A stretch of DNA of 64,000 nucleotides from Heliocidaris erythrogramma (taxonomy: Eukaryota; Echinodermata; Echinoidea; Camarodonta; Echinometridae), in the NCBI GenBank assembly GCA_025617745.1, contig CM046858.1, positions 38,519,119-38,583,118 of the forward strand. Reading direction: 5' to 3'. Positions 22,975-34,800 of the stretch are shown here, in pieces (the first letter of the stretch is position 1; each line of letters begins with the position of its first letter). The position numbers were made by a program, and so were the translations under genes. The notes under the pieces are model-generated. The model ran no database searches, was not told the origin of the DNA, and worked only from the letters and a program-made list of their open reading frames with translations.

Positions 22975-24860
22975 GGGTGGGTGCAGGGAGGGCTCTGACG
23001 TTTTATAGAAAATTTGAGAAAAAGATAGCGGCTCGTAGCACCTTTTTTAGGCGGAAAGTATTTAGACGTCCGGACTGCTTTTCAGTTATTTGAATGTATG
23101 ATACTGCACTGTAACAGGGATGGATGCAGGGGGGGGGGGGGGAGTTTCCCCCTTCCCGCGAAGAGCAAAAGCTCTGACGTTTGAGCAAATTTAAGAGAAA
23201 GATAAAGGCTTGTACACTGGCGTAGACAGGGGGCCCAGGGGGCCATGCCCCCCCCCCCCCATTCAGCCACTAAACTAAAAAAAAAAACAAAGAAAAAAAA
23301 GCTAGAGCGAAAAAGCGGGGGAAGTGAAAGAAAAGGGCCTAAAAAGGCGATACAAGCCGTTATCTTTCTCTCAAAAGTTGCTAAAACGTCAAAGTTTTCG
23401 CGCTTCGCACCAACCCCTGTTACAAACAGTGAAATGTTTCATCCAAATAATTGAAAAACAGTCCGCCTAAAAAAAAATTTGCTAAAACGTAAGAGCTTTC
23501 GCGCTTCGCGCGGGAAGGGGAAATTCCCCCTTCCTGCACCCACCCTGTTACATACAATGCAGTATTGCGTCCAAAATAACTGAAAAGCAGCAAGGGCGTC
23601 GAACTAACATTTGGCCTTAAAAAAGGTGCTAAAATGTCAGAGCTATCGCGCTTCGCGCGGGAAAGGGTAAACTCCCCCTTCCTGCACCCACCCCTGTTAC
23701 ATACAGTGCAGTATTACGTCCAAATATAACTGAAAAGCAGCCAGGGCGTAGAACTATAACTTTCCGCCTAAAAAAATTGTCTACGAGCCGTTAATCTTTC
23801 TCGAAAATTTGCTGTAAAACGTAAGAGCTTTCGCGCTTCGCTGGGGGCGTCGAACTAAGCAGCTGGGGGCGTCGAACTAACATTCGGCCTAAAAAAAGTG
23901 TTACGAGCCGTTATCTTTCTCTCAAATTTGCTGTAAAACGTCAGAGCTAAAAAAAAGGTGATAAGACGTCAGAGCTTTCGCGCTTCGCGCTGGAAGGGGG
24001 AAACTCCTCCTTCCTGCACCCACCCCTGTTACATACAGTGCAGTATTACGTCCAAATATAACTGAAAAGCAGCCAGGGCGTAGAACTTTAACTTTCCGCC
24101 TAAAAAAAATTGTCTACGAGCCGTTAATCTTTCTCGAAAATTTGCTGTAAAACGTAACAGCTTTCGCGCTTCGCGCGGGAGGGGGGGACTCCGCCTCCTG
24201 CAGTATTGCGTCCAAAATAACTAAAAAAGCAGCTGGGGGCGTCGAACTAACATTCGGCCTAAAAAAGTGTTACGAGCCGTTATCTTTCTCTCAAATTTGC
24301 TGTAAAACGTCAGAGCTAAAAAAAAGGTGATAAGACGTCAGAGCTTTCGCGCTTCGCGCTGGAAGGGGGAAAGTCCCCCTTCCTGCACCCATCCCTGTTA
24401 CATACAGTGCAGTATTACGTCCAAATATAACTGAAAAGCAGCCAGGGCGTAGAACTATAACTTTCCGCCTAATAAAATTGTCTACGAGCCGTTTATTTTT
24501 CTCTCAAATTTGCTAAAACGTCAGAGTTCTCGCGCTTCGCGCGGGAAGGGGAAGCTCCCCCTCCCTGCACCCACCCCTGTTACATGCAGGCAGCATTGCG
24601 TCAAAAATAACTGGAAAGCAGCCAGGGCGTCGAACTAATTACATTCGGTCTAAAAAAATAGGGTGCTAAAACGTCAGAGCTTTCGCGCGGGAAGGGGGAA
24701 AGTCTCCCTCCCGGCACCCACCCCTATATATTACATACACTGCAGTATTACGTCCAAATAACTGAAAAGCAGTCCAGAGGTCGAAATAACTTTCTACCTT
24801 AAAAAAAGGTGCAACGAGCCGTTAATCTTTCTCGAAAATTTGCTGTAAAACAATTTATGT
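22975..24860. repeat. diverged tandem array, unit about 150-190 bp
   Basis: A unit containing TTTCGCGCTTCGCGCGGGA, then CCCCCTTCCTGCACCCACCC, CAGTATTACGTCCAAATA, AACTGAAAAGCAGCCAGGGC and GAGCCGTTAATCTTTCTC is repeated about nine times. The CGCGCTTCGCG landmark recurs near 23,400, 23,500, 23,650, 23,830, 23,970, 24,165, 24,350 and 24,530. Some units are truncated or joined out of register. It looks like a locally amplified dispersed repeat; the unit's ends are not defined. Confidence 0.75.
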
Positions 24861-26368
24861 ATAATAGAAAGAACTATCCACATAATATTTGATGCCATGC
24901 CCCCCCCCCCCCCCCAAATCGGCCATTTCACGATTTCCCAACTAGACGGTCTAACGAGTTTCACCTACCACTCTTTAAAACTTTATTAGCGAAGAAGACA
25001 TTTATGTATGATGGCCCTAGATTTTGTAACTTTTTAAAGCTTATGATCTCAACTTGCCAGAATCACCAATATAACTACCTCCTTTTTCGGTCATGATTTG
25101 TCCTGCTTTTCCCTTGTGCCTGTTCCTTTTTCTTTTATCTGTTTTCCTTTTCCTTGTCGTTTCATGTTTGTTCTGTAACACTGTTTTGTGTTTTCCAAGT
25201 CTCCGTAGGGACAATATGAAACAATTTTATTTTCCCTGGGGGATCCACAAATTACAAAAACTGCTTTTTAATGGATCCCCCACATTTCCTCAGAAACTAA
25301 GAATTTCTATCAATAATTCATTATAATAATTTATTTATATGTGCAGTGTACTTCTACACTTATCAAGGAAAAATGAATTTGTACATACATTTTTTCATAT
25401 AATTCTGTGACAATATCTGTAATGCCATTGTCTTTTCTTTCTGTTGGAAATGAAATAAATACGAATTTGAATTAGAATTTTTATTTGAGCTTTCGCACTT
25501 CGTGCGTGATGAGCACGCTCATCACCAATTATTTAGCACTCTTCGTTCGCTCACAACCGCCCCCCCCCCCAAAAAAAAAAATCGAGTAGTTGCATTCTTT
25601 CCCTGATCGATTCTTTCCTGTCACTATATTTTATATTTTATATTTTTCTCTTTTTTTATCGCACTAAAGACTTCCAGATTTGGCATAATCTACTATTTAA
25701 TACATGCATGTAAAATATTAACGTTACTTATTGTTATTATTATGTAATTTGGCACAACGATACTGCATGTGAATTGTTTGTGTATTTTACCTTGATTATT
25801 GTGAAAAATGTTATTTTTAAAAAGGAAGTAATAAAATATTTTGGGTCAAAACTTCAAGGTCACACAGAATTTGCAGGGGTAAACCGATCATCACTAAAAT
25901 CTAATCAATTCTTTCCTGTCACTATCCGAACATTCCCTGAAAATTTCGTGCAAATCCGTTCACCCGTTCTCTAGTTATCTTATACACAAACAAACAAACA
26001 TAAGGAGCCCTTTACATAACCCTGCCGATTTTATCGGCGTGGGTAATGAAATCCTGCAGCTATGCGGTTGGATCCTTCACGTCTGCCTCCCCCTATTGAA
26101 AAATCCTGGCTACGCCTGTAGGTGACTTCATAACACTCCTGAATAACACGATCACAATGACTTTCGAGAAATCAATTCCAAGGAGCAATTTCAGTTACAT
26201 ATATTATTGTCCCATTGAAATTATGTTTCGATTACGTAATACGTTATTTGTAATCGTGGTTCGCACATTCAAAAGGTTGAAATATTACAATTAAAACTTT
26301 ACATTCTCGAGCACTTGTAAACTTATAGTCAACATTGTCAATCACTATGAACACGGTGACAAAGAGAG
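24861..26368. other. non-coding; possible retroposon-type tail near 25.9 kb
   Basis: No gene is recognised. Around 25,870-26,050 the sequence reads TTCGTGCAAATCCGTTCACC, then TTATACACAAACAAACAAAC, then CCTGCCGATTTTATCGGCG. I recall this type of 3' tail from dispersed repeats in marine invertebrates, but the family is not identified. Poly-C runs lie near 24,900 and 25,560. Confidence 0.35.
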
Positions 26369-26553
26369 CGGACAATTTATGCAGCTCCTCATTGTACCCT
26401 CCACAATAGCTCTAGTAGACAAAAGGACATCCCTTCACTGCTATTATGTGACACCTGTTCTACATATTTTTACAGGATAGCAATGAATGGATGTTCTTTT
26501 GTTAACCAGTGCAATTGTGAAGGGTACAATGAGGAGCAGCATAAATTGTCCGC
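26369..26553. mobile_element. 185-bp hairpin MITE with about 39-bp inverted ends
   Basis: The left arm GCGGACAATTTATGCAGCTC... is matched by the inverted right arm ending GCAGCATAAATTGTCCGC. A second inner pair, AAAAGGACATCC and GGATGTTCTTTT, lies inside. It has no coding capacity. Confidence 0.75.
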
Positions 26554-28660
26554 TTTTTTGTTCGTCATGTCCATAGTGAATGCACATTCAACATGTTAGC
26601 ATTGAATACATTACATATAAATTATTGTAGACACTAAAAGAAAAAGTAAAAAATTATGAACGTATAAGAGGACGTGTTGTGACAAAGCGTAGTTTCGGGA
26701 TACTGAACCTTACATTTATATACTCTGAAGCCTTTGTTGTTACCTAAAATTGGTATTATTAAAACTACAATTTTTGCAGCATTTCTCAATTCCCAGGATG
26801 ACGATACCCCTAAATATTTTTCGGGCGACCGAGCAAGATTTATTAAAACCTTTGCAGTCTATAGCATCCGAGCGCCGATATGCGTTATTGTTTGTTTCCA
26901 CAATTTTTGAAAGGGGAAGACCACCCCCCCCCCAAAAAAAAATACTATGATAATTAAAAGAAATGATAGAAAAAAAAAGATCCTCCATCTCCCCGAGACC
27001 CGATCGTAAAGATCTTCTTGCGTGGTGGCTTCATGCAAAATGTATTATTGCCAATATTGCGCGATCATATAAATTAAACTGTGTCGTAATCATTGTGTAT
27101 TCAAGCGTTAGAAAATGCACAGTTTCTGTCTAAACACCGTAATTCTGTAAAGTTACCACAAATTGTCCGAAGTGGTACCTGCTTATGGTAAAGATGTTAT
27201 TTCGTCATCAAAATATGCAGTAGATAATTATATTAAAGTTTAAAATAATCATTGCGCAAATTTTCAGTCAGGGGAGTGGCTAGAACATTTTTGTTGGGAG
27301 GGGATGCCTGGACCAACTTGCCCATAAACACCGGAGTTTTACAAAGCGTGTTATGATGCATAATAATTTTTCTCAAAATTGATGGATAAAGTCACTGTTT
27401 ATTTCAACGTACATGTATACACCAATCGGGAGTCGTCCGCGGCATGCCCTCTCCGAATTTGTATTTGATAATTTTTATCATCCGAGGCGTGTAAGATGAA
27501 TAATGTTCTGAGTTTTGAAGGAAAAATGATGAAAAATAAATATATTGGAATGGGTCCCCCTCCCACCCGGAGAGAACAATTCTGAAATTTACATGACCCC
27601 CCCCCCCCCCCGAGCGGTAATTGGCTAATTATTGTGCAACTCACGTGAGAAATGAATAGTCCTATACTCTGGCAGCAAAGAATGCAGTGGGAATGTAGGG
27701 GCGGCGGCAGTGGGCTATAGCCCCAGAGATTTCATCATAATAGTGAGGCAGAGGAGGCGCTCGGGGGGGGGGGGGGGAGCAGGGGGCTCAGTGCTCCCTC
27801 CCCATTTTTTCAAGTTCCCCTCAAAATTGCCCATTGTATTTCTGAAAATGCCCCTATTCTCTCTAATAAGTGCCCTTTCCCCCTTCTAATAGGTGCCCCC
27901 CTTTTCTCTCTAATATATGTCCAATGTTCTCCCTTTTCAGCTTTTCTTTCTTTTGCTTAACCATAGCATGATAGATGATTGGCTTGGACAGACCCCCTGA
28001 CGCCATGATGAGAATTGATGACTGAGGTCCAGACCCCCAGACATGCCTGCGCAAATGTTACTTAGTCCTAATATTACTGGAGTTTCGTCTTGGCTGCGGA
28101 AGAAATTGGTTGCCCTGAAGTTTGAATGTGTTGTTGTCTGCTATATGCTCTGATCATGGTTGAATATTTTTCATGCTGGAATTTCAACTTCGCCACCCAA
28201 ATTTTTAAATCGGGGTTTGGGATTAGATGCATACACCCCACCTCAGCTACCCACCCCACGCGAGCGCTCGGCCGCCTCGCCTCAAGGTTGCCAGAGTTGG
28301 CAGAATTCTGCTTTCTGGTAGAATTTTGACCTCTTTAGCATCTAGCATTATGCATTTAGCATCTAGCATTTAGCATAATTCTGGTGTTTTGGGGGGGTTT
28401 TTTTGCTTGTAATACACCCCCAAAATGCTGATAACCTATTTTTTAATTATTTTTTTTTGCTTGTCAGAGAATTTTTTAGTAAAAAGTCCTCCCAAAAATG
28501 TTGATAACTCTTTTTTTTTTTTTTTTTTTGGTTGTCAGATCATTTCTGAGTAAAATTTTAATTTAGCAGTAAAAGTATTGATTTTGCAGAATTTTCTCTT
28601 CTCCGCGTCCGTAGCAGAATAGTATTTTTTTCGCTGTCCACATATCATGCACACTGCTGC
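26554..28660. other. non-coding DNA upstream of SON
   Basis: No exon is recognised. Poly-C/G runs occur near 26,926, 27,598 and 27,764, with T-rich tracts near 28,440 and 28,510. A homologue of GART, which shares a promoter region with SON in vertebrates, is not visible here. Confidence 0.5.
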
Positions 28661-28730
28661 ATGCTGCATGCTTCAATTCGCGCGCCAGCTCGACGCGCGC
28701 GCGCCGTGTTCATCGGGTTGAAAAATCAAA
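28661..28730 (+). promoter_or_regulatory. probable SON promoter/5'-UTR, CpG-rich
   Basis: Just before the SON start codon the sequence turns abruptly CpG-rich (GCGCGCCAGCTCGACGCGCG), unlike the AT-rich flanks. The start codon lies in AAAATCAAAATGGCGGAG. CpG-rich, TATA-less sequence is normal for housekeeping genes. The transcription start is not determined. Confidence 0.45.
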
Positions 28731-28810
28731 ATGGCGGAGCATTTGAGAGATGCACTTCGCGACTTCGCCCTTCAAAAGATGCGTGATCTCGAAGCGGAGA
28801 GATCGAAGAA
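28731..28810 (+). CDS. SON: SON coding exon 1
   Basis: Starts at ATGGCGGAG and encodes MAEHLRDALRDFALQKMRD..., comparable to the short N-terminal helix of human SON (IEQIFRSFVVSKFREIQ). Ends in phase 2 before GTAGGT and joins in frame to 29,905. An in-frame GTG lies at 29,834, but that position is inside intron 1, so the ATG here is the real start. Confidence 0.8.
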
Positions 28811-31800
28811 GTAGGTTTTTCATTTTACATATTGCACATAGTCAGTGAGTTCTCAATATATACATTTTTTGTCACTAAATGTCACAGTACATCTATTATT
28901 AATTATCGAAGTATAAAGTCTCGTCCGTCGTGGTTCACGGGCCATAAACTTAAGGCTACACCAGCGCAGCCCGAGCCTAGTGTCTGCGGACTATCACCGG
29001 CGGGGTTGCGCTCGGGCTGATGGCTGGGGCCCGTTTGCCGGCGCTAATTTACTTTCGCACCGGGTAGCCAAAATTTTATTTAATCACATAGCTCAGGGTT
29101 AGGGTTTGTGGTTAAGGAAACCCAGGGTAACCTGGGTTATATAGTACCCAAACTATGATGTGATGAAATAAAATTTTGAGTATTTGGGTAGGCCTAGCTA
29201 CCTGGAGTCCTGGTGGGAAAGTAAATTAGTGCCCGTTTGCCGAGTTGTGACTCTGTCTGAGCTGAGACTGGGACAGAGTCTGACTCTGAGTGAGTAAGGA
29301 TAAGGAGAGGAAAAATGTCTTTGTTTCTTGTACTTGAAGTCCGGATTTTAGACTATGTTGAGCTAGGATCAGGATGAGGATGTTTACACTGCTTTGTAGT
29401 CAAATCGCAGGTGGGTCTTTTCAATATCCGCTACATGTATTGTAGGTACGACACAAATAATTTACATGGTCTATACTCTGATGGTCATGGACAGGCACAT
29501 GACGGGTGGGTGTGAGTGTTAAAAGAAATGTTGATTGAAAAATGGTGTTCATTTGGCAAATAGATCTAGAAAAAGTAGAAGTCTATTGTTACTAGACTAG
29601 ACAAACGGGTGTACCTGAACTTTCTCACTTTAGGTAAAGCCAAATATATGTAGACTTTCTACATGTATGCAATTAATCTTGCCAAATTTCATTAAATGTA
29701 AGAATTCATTCACCTCGTCCTAGAGATTACTCTCATTTTATTCTTCCATCCCATTTTGAACTCATTTTAGTTCATTACAATACATTTATGCTTTCCACAT
29801 ATCTTTGACATTGCTGACCTTCAGACATGATCTGTGGTCTGTGTATTGCAAAGGATTGCCACAGTAATCATCTTCATAAGTTCTGTTTTATTTGTTCTTT
29901 TCAGGAGCAAGAAAGACGACGATGGTGCTAGTAAAAGTCAAAAGTCGACAAAGATTAAGATCAACAGGGATGCCTCCAAGTTGATATCAGGATCATCAAA
30001 GAAGGCTTATGAATCACAGACAGTCGAGTCTGATTCCACAAAAAGCACTAAGCAACATCTTGATGAATCCAATGCAGGAGACAGCAGTAAAATAAAGAAA
30101 CTCATGAAGCTGTATGAGGAAGATACATCAACTGCAGCAGGGAAAGAGGGAAGTGTATCTGTCAACTTAAATTTTGATAAATCTGTACAGAAGAGAACAA
30201 CAGATGATCCTGCAACAGATGGACTATCTAGCAAAGAGCAGGATGGGACAAAGACTATGATAAGCTCTGGATGGACAAAGGTGGTGAAAGAAGAGTCCAC
30301 AAAAGTTGAGCCTCAGTTCAAGAGCTTATTGTTGAGCAAAAAAGTTGGTGCAGAGAAGAGTGTACCTATGTTGGGTGATAAGAAAATGATCAAGATAAAC
30401 ATCCAAACTAAATTGCTAGAGTTGCCACAAGAACCGGAGAAGGTGGCAAGAAATGCATCTGACTCGGACTCGGATAGCAGTAGTGGTGATGACAGTGACG
30501 ATAGTGACAATGAAAATCAGGTTGTAGATGGCTTGCCATGGAGGACCATTTTGGAAGATGGAGAGCTGACGCCATCATCAGATGAGGAGGAAGAAAAACT
30601 GGAGGAAGATGAGGGAATGGTGAAAGGTGAAAATGTGGAGAAGAGTATTGAAGAGAAGGAAGAAGTCGTGGAAAAGAAGGGGGAAGGAAAGAAAAAGTCC
30701 TCCAAACACAAGCAGAAGAGCAAACACAAGAAGCACAAACATAAAAAGAGCAAAAAGAAAAAGAGTAAACACAAGCACAAAGACAAAAAGAAGGATAGTA
30801 CTTCTGGTTCGAAGAATGATGGAAGCACTATGTCTGAACAAAGGAAAAGAGAAGAAAAAGATTTGACAGTATCAGGAAATGAAGCAATCAACTCGAAACA
30901 TAAAGGAGAGAAAACAAGCTCAAGCAGGAGAAGGAGCAAAGATGAAAAGCAAAAGGAATCGCGGCAGAAAGATGAAGCATTGCAGGATAAGAAAGGCAGG
31001 AGTAGTTCTAGTTCAAGTAGAAAAACAAGTGAAGAGAGGGAAGGAAGGGGGTCGAGGAATGATAAAATCTTGAAAGAAGATGCTACAATGGATATAAAGA
31101 CCAAAACTGAAGAGGGAAAGGAGAAATCTAGTAGAAGTCACAGTAAAAGCAGAAGTAGCAGCAAGGAAAAGAGTCATTCTAAGGATGTGGCAGAAGAAAA
31201 GATTAAAAGAAAAGAGGATATTGGAGAGAAGATTACAGAAGGAAAGGAACCAAATAGGGATGAAGAAGAGAAGAAGAAAAGATATGAAGAGAAAACTGAT
31301 GAGAAACATGAAAGAAGGTCGAAGAGTAGTGAGAAAGTGTCCCACAGAGGAACTAGTGAAAAACCAGAGAAAGCTGAAGAGGATGATAAACGTGTGCCTT
31401 TATCTGAAAAATCAGAAGGAGTTGCTAGTGGTACTAAAGAAAAGCAATCTGTACGTCATAAGGAAAAACATATAGAAAACCTGGGATGTGATGACAAAGA
31501 CAATGGTACCACTCTGTTACTTGAAAAGGAAAAAACTGCCAAGATGGATTCAAAAGAAGAAAGCAGGACTGTCGGAGAAAGTACAAATTCTAACAGTGCA
31601 GGAACTAGTGTCACCATAACCTTTTCCAATAATGCTACTTCAAGACCTCATATAGGCAGGAGAGGTGATGCAAGTCACAGAAGTGAAGAGTATAGTCATG
31701 ATGATAGGAGAATGCAAAAAGAAAAGACACAAGAAGAGGACAGTGGGAAAGGGGATAGAAGAGAGGAGGAGAAAAGGGATGGAACAAAGGAGAAGAGTCG

Positions 31801-34800
31801 TCATGATGAAAGTAGAAAAGGAGAAAAGAGACACAAAGAAAAGGGAAAGGACAAGGATGATAAAAAGCGTCGCCACTCTAAGAAGCATCAGGTATCGACC
31901 AAAGTCAAGATAGACCATCTGGAGCATGACTTTCCATCTGCTGAAGAATTTGCTGAGGATTCAGGTGATAAGGTCCAGTCAAAAAAGGATGACATGGAAA
32001 ATGAGATATCTGTCTCAGATAAGGACAATACCTCTGGAATCCAAGCAGCTCCTGCAGATGGTATTCAAGTAGTTGTGCCACCATTGGAAGATGCCCCAGC
32101 AGAAAGTGCTCTCAGAGCAAAAGAGAACTTGAAGGAAGAAAGTAGATCAACAGAGAGTACAAATACTTTGACAGAAGCCACCGCTGCAGCGAATGTGAGT
32201 GATTCCTCAACAAGCCTGTCCCATGCAGAAACATCTGAAGTGACTCTGGAGAAACATGCATTCCCCAGTGATGTGGATGACAAAAATAGTGCTACTATGG
32301 CTTCTGCTAAGCAGTTAGAGCACATTGGTGATATAAGGGACTTGAAAACAGGTGCTGAAAAGCTTGAGAGTGGTTCCCCCAAAGCAGAGAAAGGTTTGAA
32401 GATGGGCAAAAAGACTTTTGTTGATGTTGATAATTCAGAAGCGATTGACGACAAAGAAGCTAAACTCTCAAAAAGTATGGATGGCAAAAAGATTGCAGGT
32501 AGAAAAGAAGACTCATCTAGCAGTGAACAGAAAGAAGAAGGTGCTGTGAGTACAACTTCATCCTCAGAAAAAGCTGTCAAGGATGTTGAGTCTGGTGAGA
32601 AGAAGGTGGAGAGTAATAAGGTTAAAGAAAAATCAACTGACAAATCTTCAAAGAAGAGGAAGAAAGACAAATCCGATAATAAAGAGGAAGGAGCAGTTGA
32701 CAGTGAAATTGAAGAAGGTGAAATCATTAAAAAACACAAGAAGAGCAAGAAGAAAGATAAGAAGAAAGATAGAAATGAGAGTGATAAAAAAGACAGAAAG
32801 GAGAGAGACAGAAGTGAACACAGAGATAAAAAACACAAGAGGCGGCACTCCGAATCACGTTCAGAGTCGCGTTCACACTCTCGTTCTCACAAACGGCACA
32901 AAGGATCACGTTCCAAATCACCCTCTGATGATGATGGTGATAGCGATATAAGCATTGGAAAAACCAAAATGGTAGAAAAGAGTTATTTCAGTGAGTCGAG
33001 AGGCTGCTGGGTGACCCGGATGGTTCCTAAGGAAGACGATACAAGCTCTTCTTCTGGATATGATGATGGAAACGAACCTTATGACATTGGGGACACCTAC
33101 ATTCGTCATCCTCCTCATGACAGAAGAAGCGTCTTTGATAGACTCGGTGGCGGCAGTGGTGGCAGTAGTAGGGGTTGTTTCGAGGACCGGTTCGATAGGC
33201 ATTCAAACTATGGGTACAGACGTAGACGGGGACGTTCCTATTCAAGGTCACGCTCTAGGTCAAGATCCCCCAAGTTCCAGATTGACAAGAAGAAGTTGTT
33301 GGAGATTGCTAAAGCTAATGCCCTACAGAGAATGAGAGCAGGGGAGCTGCCAGCTAACTTGCCTATCCCTGAATCCATGAAGAAAGCAGCTGATTCATGT
33401 GAGTCAATTCCTATTCTTGTATCAGTTTGTACCTTGTGAATATGATTTACATGTATTCATTGGCAGTGAATGTGGCAATGATGTTCAGTATAGTGAAGCA
33501 GAATTATTTTTCTAATTTTTGTACATCATTTCAAGTGCCTTACCACTGTTTGTAATCCACCTCTAAAGAATGTTAAATGCAAACTTTGTTTCATTGTTTC
33601 ATTGACTTACCAGGTCTTCTATTTGTCTTTAGATTTCAAGCACTGATGTCAGATAGCATTTTCATTTCTTTGTGAAACTGAGAACATTGCATTTATTCTT
33701 AAGAAATAGTGCTAATGATAATGAAAATTTTTATCGGCTATTTAATGTATATAAGATTGTAGGTAAATTAAATCCTGCAACTGTGGTTAAGGCTAGTTTT
33801 AATCTTCACACAAGTAGGAAATCGTGACACCTACATGTATGGACAGATATTAGTTAAGAGGGTTTGTTTTTCATATACAGGGGCTCTGAGTTTGGACAAA
33901 CTGCCCTCAGCCCTCATCTTTTGTTTTCCGTGTTCTTGCATTGACATGTTCCTGTTGTAATTTATCATACAGTTGAAGTGAATGAATCGATCCAGAAGTT
34001 CACCGACCGCTGCAAGGCACTGGCTAATCTTCAAGGTGGCAGTTCTGATGATGACTCCCCAGTTAACAGACCTATAGGTTCTGACGATGAGGATGAGGAT
34101 GGGAGTGAGAGTCAGAAGCCGTTTGTGAGACATCCTTTCAAGGTCAAAGAGGCTGCTCCCATCATCATGAACATCAGGGTAAAGAACATGAACACTTTGG
34201 ATATTGCTGTTATATTCTGTGTGACAAAGACCTGTAGAGGTACATGTACCTTCAGGGCTGGTCTGACCTGATCAACAACACTAATGATGAAAACATTCAA
34301 AATCACACACCTGTTGTTAATGTTGAAAGGCATTAAAAATCATTGTTGTAGGTCCCATCTCAAATCATTTATACCAATTAGCCTCCCTCAACAATTTTAT
34401 CATCTTGTTGGGATCACTCGGTGAGCGATTTTCTTAAGGACACTTATCATCTTGTTGGCATCAAGACAACAGACCTGTGAGTCAATATCTGTGAGTCAGT
34501 CATTCCACTCTTTTGATGTGATGTCAAAATACTTGTATATGAAGGGTATGTGATGCCCCACTATTTTGGTTTATAATATCCGTTGAGACCTTGATTCTCG
34601 TATGTCGAAACCTTTATTACCATTTTAACGATTGAATTACATGTATATAACTAACCATTGCTTATCTTACTTGAAGTATGCTTTAATGACTTTGAAAACT
34701 TGCTTGGTTTATTTTTTAGAATGCCGTCCAGATACCTGTGGCGAGTAAGGACAATCTGAGAGTTCAGTTCCCAGTGTCCAGTGGCTCCCAACATCGCAGG

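Noticed and set aside
22975-24860. CRISPR-like array
   Set aside because: The units are long, diverged and lack constant short repeats with unique spacers; the genome is clearly animal.
29834-29904. In-frame extension of the SON large open frame upstream to a GTG at 29,834
   Set aside because: This part lies before a clear TTTTCAG acceptor at 29,904 and encodes a hydrophobic stretch unlike SON. The upstream ATG exon at 28,731 joins in frame at 29,905.
30313-32838. Leu/Ser/Phe-rich open frames on the minus strand opposite SON exon 2
   Set aside because: They are complements of Lys/Glu/Ser codons in a low-complexity exon and carry no motif or splice logic.
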